Positions 61,898-64,000 of a DNA stretch of 64,000 bases are shown here, piece by piece (positions within the stretch are counted from its first letter, which is position 1; every line of letters begins with the position of its first letter). The notes under the pieces are model-generated. The model saw only the letters and a program-made list of their open reading frames with translations, ran no database searches and had not been told where the DNA came from. The translations under genes were made by a program, and so were the position numbers. This DNA is from Vreelandella lutescens. GTDB lineage: Bacteria; Pseudomonadota; Gammaproteobacteria; Pseudomonadales; Halomonadaceae. The DNA lies in the NCBI RefSeq assembly GCF_014640815.1, contig NZ_BMHM01000004.1, forward strand, positions 434,001 through 498,000. The letters are read 5' to 3'.

Positions 61898-64000
61898 CTA
61901 GCCCAGCAGGGCTTTCAGCGTCTCCACTAAGTTGTTTTGATCAAAGCTGCCTTTCACAATATAGGCATCGGCACCGACTTCCATGCCGCGCTGGCGGTCG
62001 GCCTCTTTTTCACGCGAGGTGATAATAATAATCGGCTTATGACGATAAAGGTCATTTTCGCGCAGTCTCGCGGTCAGCGCAAAGCCATCCATCACGGGCA
62101 TTTCAACGTCGGTGAGTACCGCATCGAAGGTTTCAGCGAGCGCTTTGTTCAAGCCATCGCGGCCATTCTCCGCTAGCGTCACCTGATACCCCCAGGCTTC
62201 CAGCACGTCTTTTTCGATCTCTCGGGTGTTGAGCGAGTCATCCACGACCAGCACGCGGTGCTGCTTATCAGTGGGCTCAGCGCCACTCATCACCGGGTGA
62301 GCATGGCGCTTGGCGCGCTCTAGCAGCGCTGGCACATGCAGCAAGCTGACCAGCGCATTGCGCCCCTGGGAGACCATGCCGGAGACCAGCGGTAAATAGC
62401 GCAGATGCTCTGGCAGCGGTTTAATCACCATGTCGCGCTCATCGACCAGAGCATCCACAATGAGAGCCAGTTTTTGCTGGCGCTGATGAACCACCAATAG
62501 CAGCACGTTAGTGGGCGGCGTTGGGGAACTGGGCAGCTCTAATAGCTCTGCTAGGTTCACCACAGGAACGAACTCGTTGCGTAAAATAAGCGTCGGCTGT
62601 CCGGCGGCGTCTATGAAATTTTCCGTTGGGCACTCCACTAGCTCTGCGACATGTGGGGCGGTAACGCCTAAGATGGTTTGCCCGCTTTTAACGAGCAGTA
62701 CCCGCATCATGGCAAGCGACAGCGGCAGTCGAAGTGTAAAGCGGGTTCCTTTGCCCGGGTCGCTTGCCAGCTGAATATCGCCGCTAAGCTCGTCCATCAT
62801 GGTGCGTTTGACCACGTCCATGCCAACGCCGCGCCCCGAGAAATCAGTAATCATGGTCTTGGTTGAGAAACCGGGGAGAAAGATAAGTTCTAACGTTTCC
62901 TGCTCACTCAGTGCTAAGAGCTGCTCCTCAGTGAGCAGCTGTTTGGCCAGCGCTTTTTGACGCACCGCCTCCAAGTGAATCCCCGCGCCATCGTCGCGCA
63001 TTTCCACCACCACCCAGCTACCATCTTGCCACGCTTCTATGACCAGCAGCCCTTTGGGCGATTTGCCAGCGGCTTGTCGCTGCTCAGGGGTCTCTAAACC
63101 GTGATCCAGGGCATTACGCAATAGATGAATCAGCGGGTCTGACAGCCGGTCAATGAGCTGGCGATCTAACTCAATTTCGCTGCCCCGCACCCGGCAGTTT
63201 ACGCGCTTACCTAAGGAGTGAGCCAGCTCTCGGGCCATCTGGGCCAGCGGGTCAAAGACCACGCTCAGAGGCAGCATCCGCATCTGTAGCGCGCGTTCGT
63301 GCAGATCGCTCATCAGGGCGTCATGGCTGAGTACGCTATCTTTAAATTCACGACTAAACGCATGCAAGGTGCCTCGATGCTCATCAGGTAGCGACGTTTC
63401 TAAGCTTCTCTCCAAGCCTTGCGCCTGCTCCACCAAACTATGCAAGTGATGGTGTCCTGAGAGCACCTCCCCCATGAGACGAATGACATCATCCAGACGG
63501 TCCATACGGACACGAACGGTATCGCTTAATGCCAGCGTTGCGCTGGTGGTTTTTTCTGTGGGCTCGTTATCGCTTGCTACCACCGCCTGAACGGTGGGTG
63601 GCAGGCGCTCAGGCGTGGTGGGCGATTCAGTATCGGGCTGATCCGGAATAGGCTCGGCAACGACCTCTACAGCGGTATTTGAGGCAGCCGCTTCCAGCGC
63701 TTGGCAAAGGGCTGGGTCTGCGTCAGCAAGGGCTTCCGGAGCAGCTCCTTGAGCGAGTTGGCTGACGAAATCGGCCAGCGCGTCGGTGGCTTCATACAGT
63801 AGGCTGATGCTGGCAGGAGAGGGCGTTTGGCTGCCATCACGAAAGGCGCTGAGCAGTTCTTCCGTGCTGTGGGCAACCGCTGTAATGGGCGCAAGCTTGA
63901 GCATCCGAGAAGAGCCTTTCAGCGTATGCGCGGAACGAAACAGCTCATTAATACGCTCTTTATCAGCCTCTCCCTGCTCCAGAGCGCTGACACCTGCGCG
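61898..64000 (-). CDS. cheA: Hybrid CheA histidine kinase with C-terminal receiver, 5' part missing
   Basis: The open frame runs to the right edge (701 codons visible). It starts within an HPt domain (LFRSAHTLKGSSRMLKL, His phosphorylation site). A long linker follows, then a dimerisation segment, the HATPase with HLLRNALDHGLETPEQR, MRDDGAGIH and FSGRGVGMDVV, a CheW-like P5 domain, and a receiver with VLVVDDSLNTREI, LTDVEMPVMDG and IITSREK. It is expected to feed phosphate to its receiver, the single receiver and the diguanylate cyclase. ATG 63904 is internal, not the true start. Receptors and adaptation genes are presumably beyond the edge. Confidence 0.92.
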   Translation of the reverse strand, partial: RAGVSALEQGEADKERINELFRSAHTLKGSSRMLKLAPITAVAHSTEELLSAFRDGSQTPSPASISLLYEATDALADFVSQLAQGAAPEALADADPALCQALEAAASNTAVEVVAEPIPDQPDTESPTTPERLPPTVQAVVASDNEPTEKTTSATLALSDTVRVRMDRLDDVIRLMGEVLSGHHHLHSLVEQAQGLERSLETSLPDEHRGTLHAFSREFKDSVLSHDALMSDLHERALQMRMLPLSVVFDPLAQMARELAHSLGKRVNCRVRGSEIELDRQLIDRLSDPLIHLLRNALDHGLETPEQRQAAGKSPKGLLVIEAWQDGSWVVVEMRDDGAGIHLEAVRQKALAKQLLTEEQLLALSEQETLELIFLPGFSTKTMITDFSGRGVGMDVVKRTMMDELSGDIQLASDPGKGTRFTLRLPLSLAMMRVLLVKSGQTILGVTAPHVAELVECPTENFIDAAGQPTLILRNEFVPVVNLAELLELPSSPTPPTNVLLLVVHQRQQKLALIVDALVDERDMVIKPLPEHLRYLPLVSGMVSQGRNALVSLLHVPALLERAKRHAHPVMSGAEPTDKQHRVLVVDDSLNTREIEKDVLEAWGYQVTLAENGRDGLNKALAETFDAVLTDVEMPVMDGFALTARLRENDLYRHKPIIIITSREKEADRQRGMEVGADAYIVKGSFDQNNLVETLKALLG

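Overview
The window reads as a chromosomal segment of a gammaproteobacterium of the Halomonas / Halomonadaceae type. This is inferred from the mix of genes, a moderately high G+C core with Shine-Dalgarno starts, and protein resemblance. No rRNA, tRNA, phage, transposase or CRISPR is visible. Two AT-rich patches (about 5.35-7.45 kb and 14.65-16.9 kb) differ from the surrounding composition.

Layout. 0-5.3 kb: MocR regulator (cut by the left edge) divergent from an APC permease-gabD-gabT operon for GABA use. 5.3-7.3 kb: AT-rich azlC-azlD exporter with an AraC regulator. 7.5-9.5 kb: photolyase/cryptochrome and a small monooxygenase. 9.5-14.7 kb: M20 carbamoylase, divergent beta-alanine aminotransferase and acylating semialdehyde dehydrogenase, then a RutR-like TetR regulator; this fits the lower half of reductive pyrimidine catabolism. 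14.7-16.8 kb: AT-rich LysR plus EamA exporter. 17-22.6 kb: DUF1127-phzF divergent from a second MocR gene, then VOC, pcs-tag, GNAT and YbaK genes. 22.6-23.9 kb: CodA-like deaminase. 24.1-27.4 kb: membrane diguanylate cyclase followed by two GltI-like periplasmic binding proteins. 27.4-30.6 kb: nitrate-type ABC transporter (nrtABD order) behind a candidate sigma-54 promoter and a leader RNA with the features of an ANTAR antitermination target. 30.8-31.7 kb: iron/siderophore-type binding protein with a 3 x 20 bp tandem repeat upstream. 31.9-39.1 kb: pyrimidine operon (beta-ureidopropionase, dihydropyrimidinase, preT, preA) divergent from an NCS1 permease. 39.2-43.3 kb: LysR and a PAS-GGDEF-EAL protein. 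43.2-58.9 kb: molybdenum cofactor and formate dehydrogenase block (cobW-like, moaA, moeA, mobA, fdhD; divergent DUF3305, DUF3306, multi-cluster ferredoxin, TorD, Tat peptide, FdhA, FdhB, FdhC, DUF1244, moaB, second moeA). 58.9-64 kb: chemosensory cluster (CheW-like, CheW, HPt-REC-REC-GGDEF, single receiver, hybrid CheA cut by the right edge).

Two themes dominate. The first is nitrogen scavenging: GABA, cytosine, uracil/thymine, beta-alanine and nitrate. The uracil pathway is split over two loci about 18 kb apart, and two unrelated enzyme families are both candidates for the N-carbamoyl-beta-alanine step. The second is cyclic-di-GMP signalling, with three GGDEF proteins on different inputs. 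The most notable non-coding signal is the nrtA leader: two hairpins with AACGNN hexaloops, the second overlapping the 5' arm of a terminator. The most unusual gene arrangement is the diguanylate cyclase overlapping a pair of glutamate/aspartate-type binding proteins that have no transporter of their own. All functions are assigned from reading the sequence and recalled family knowledge; no database search was run.
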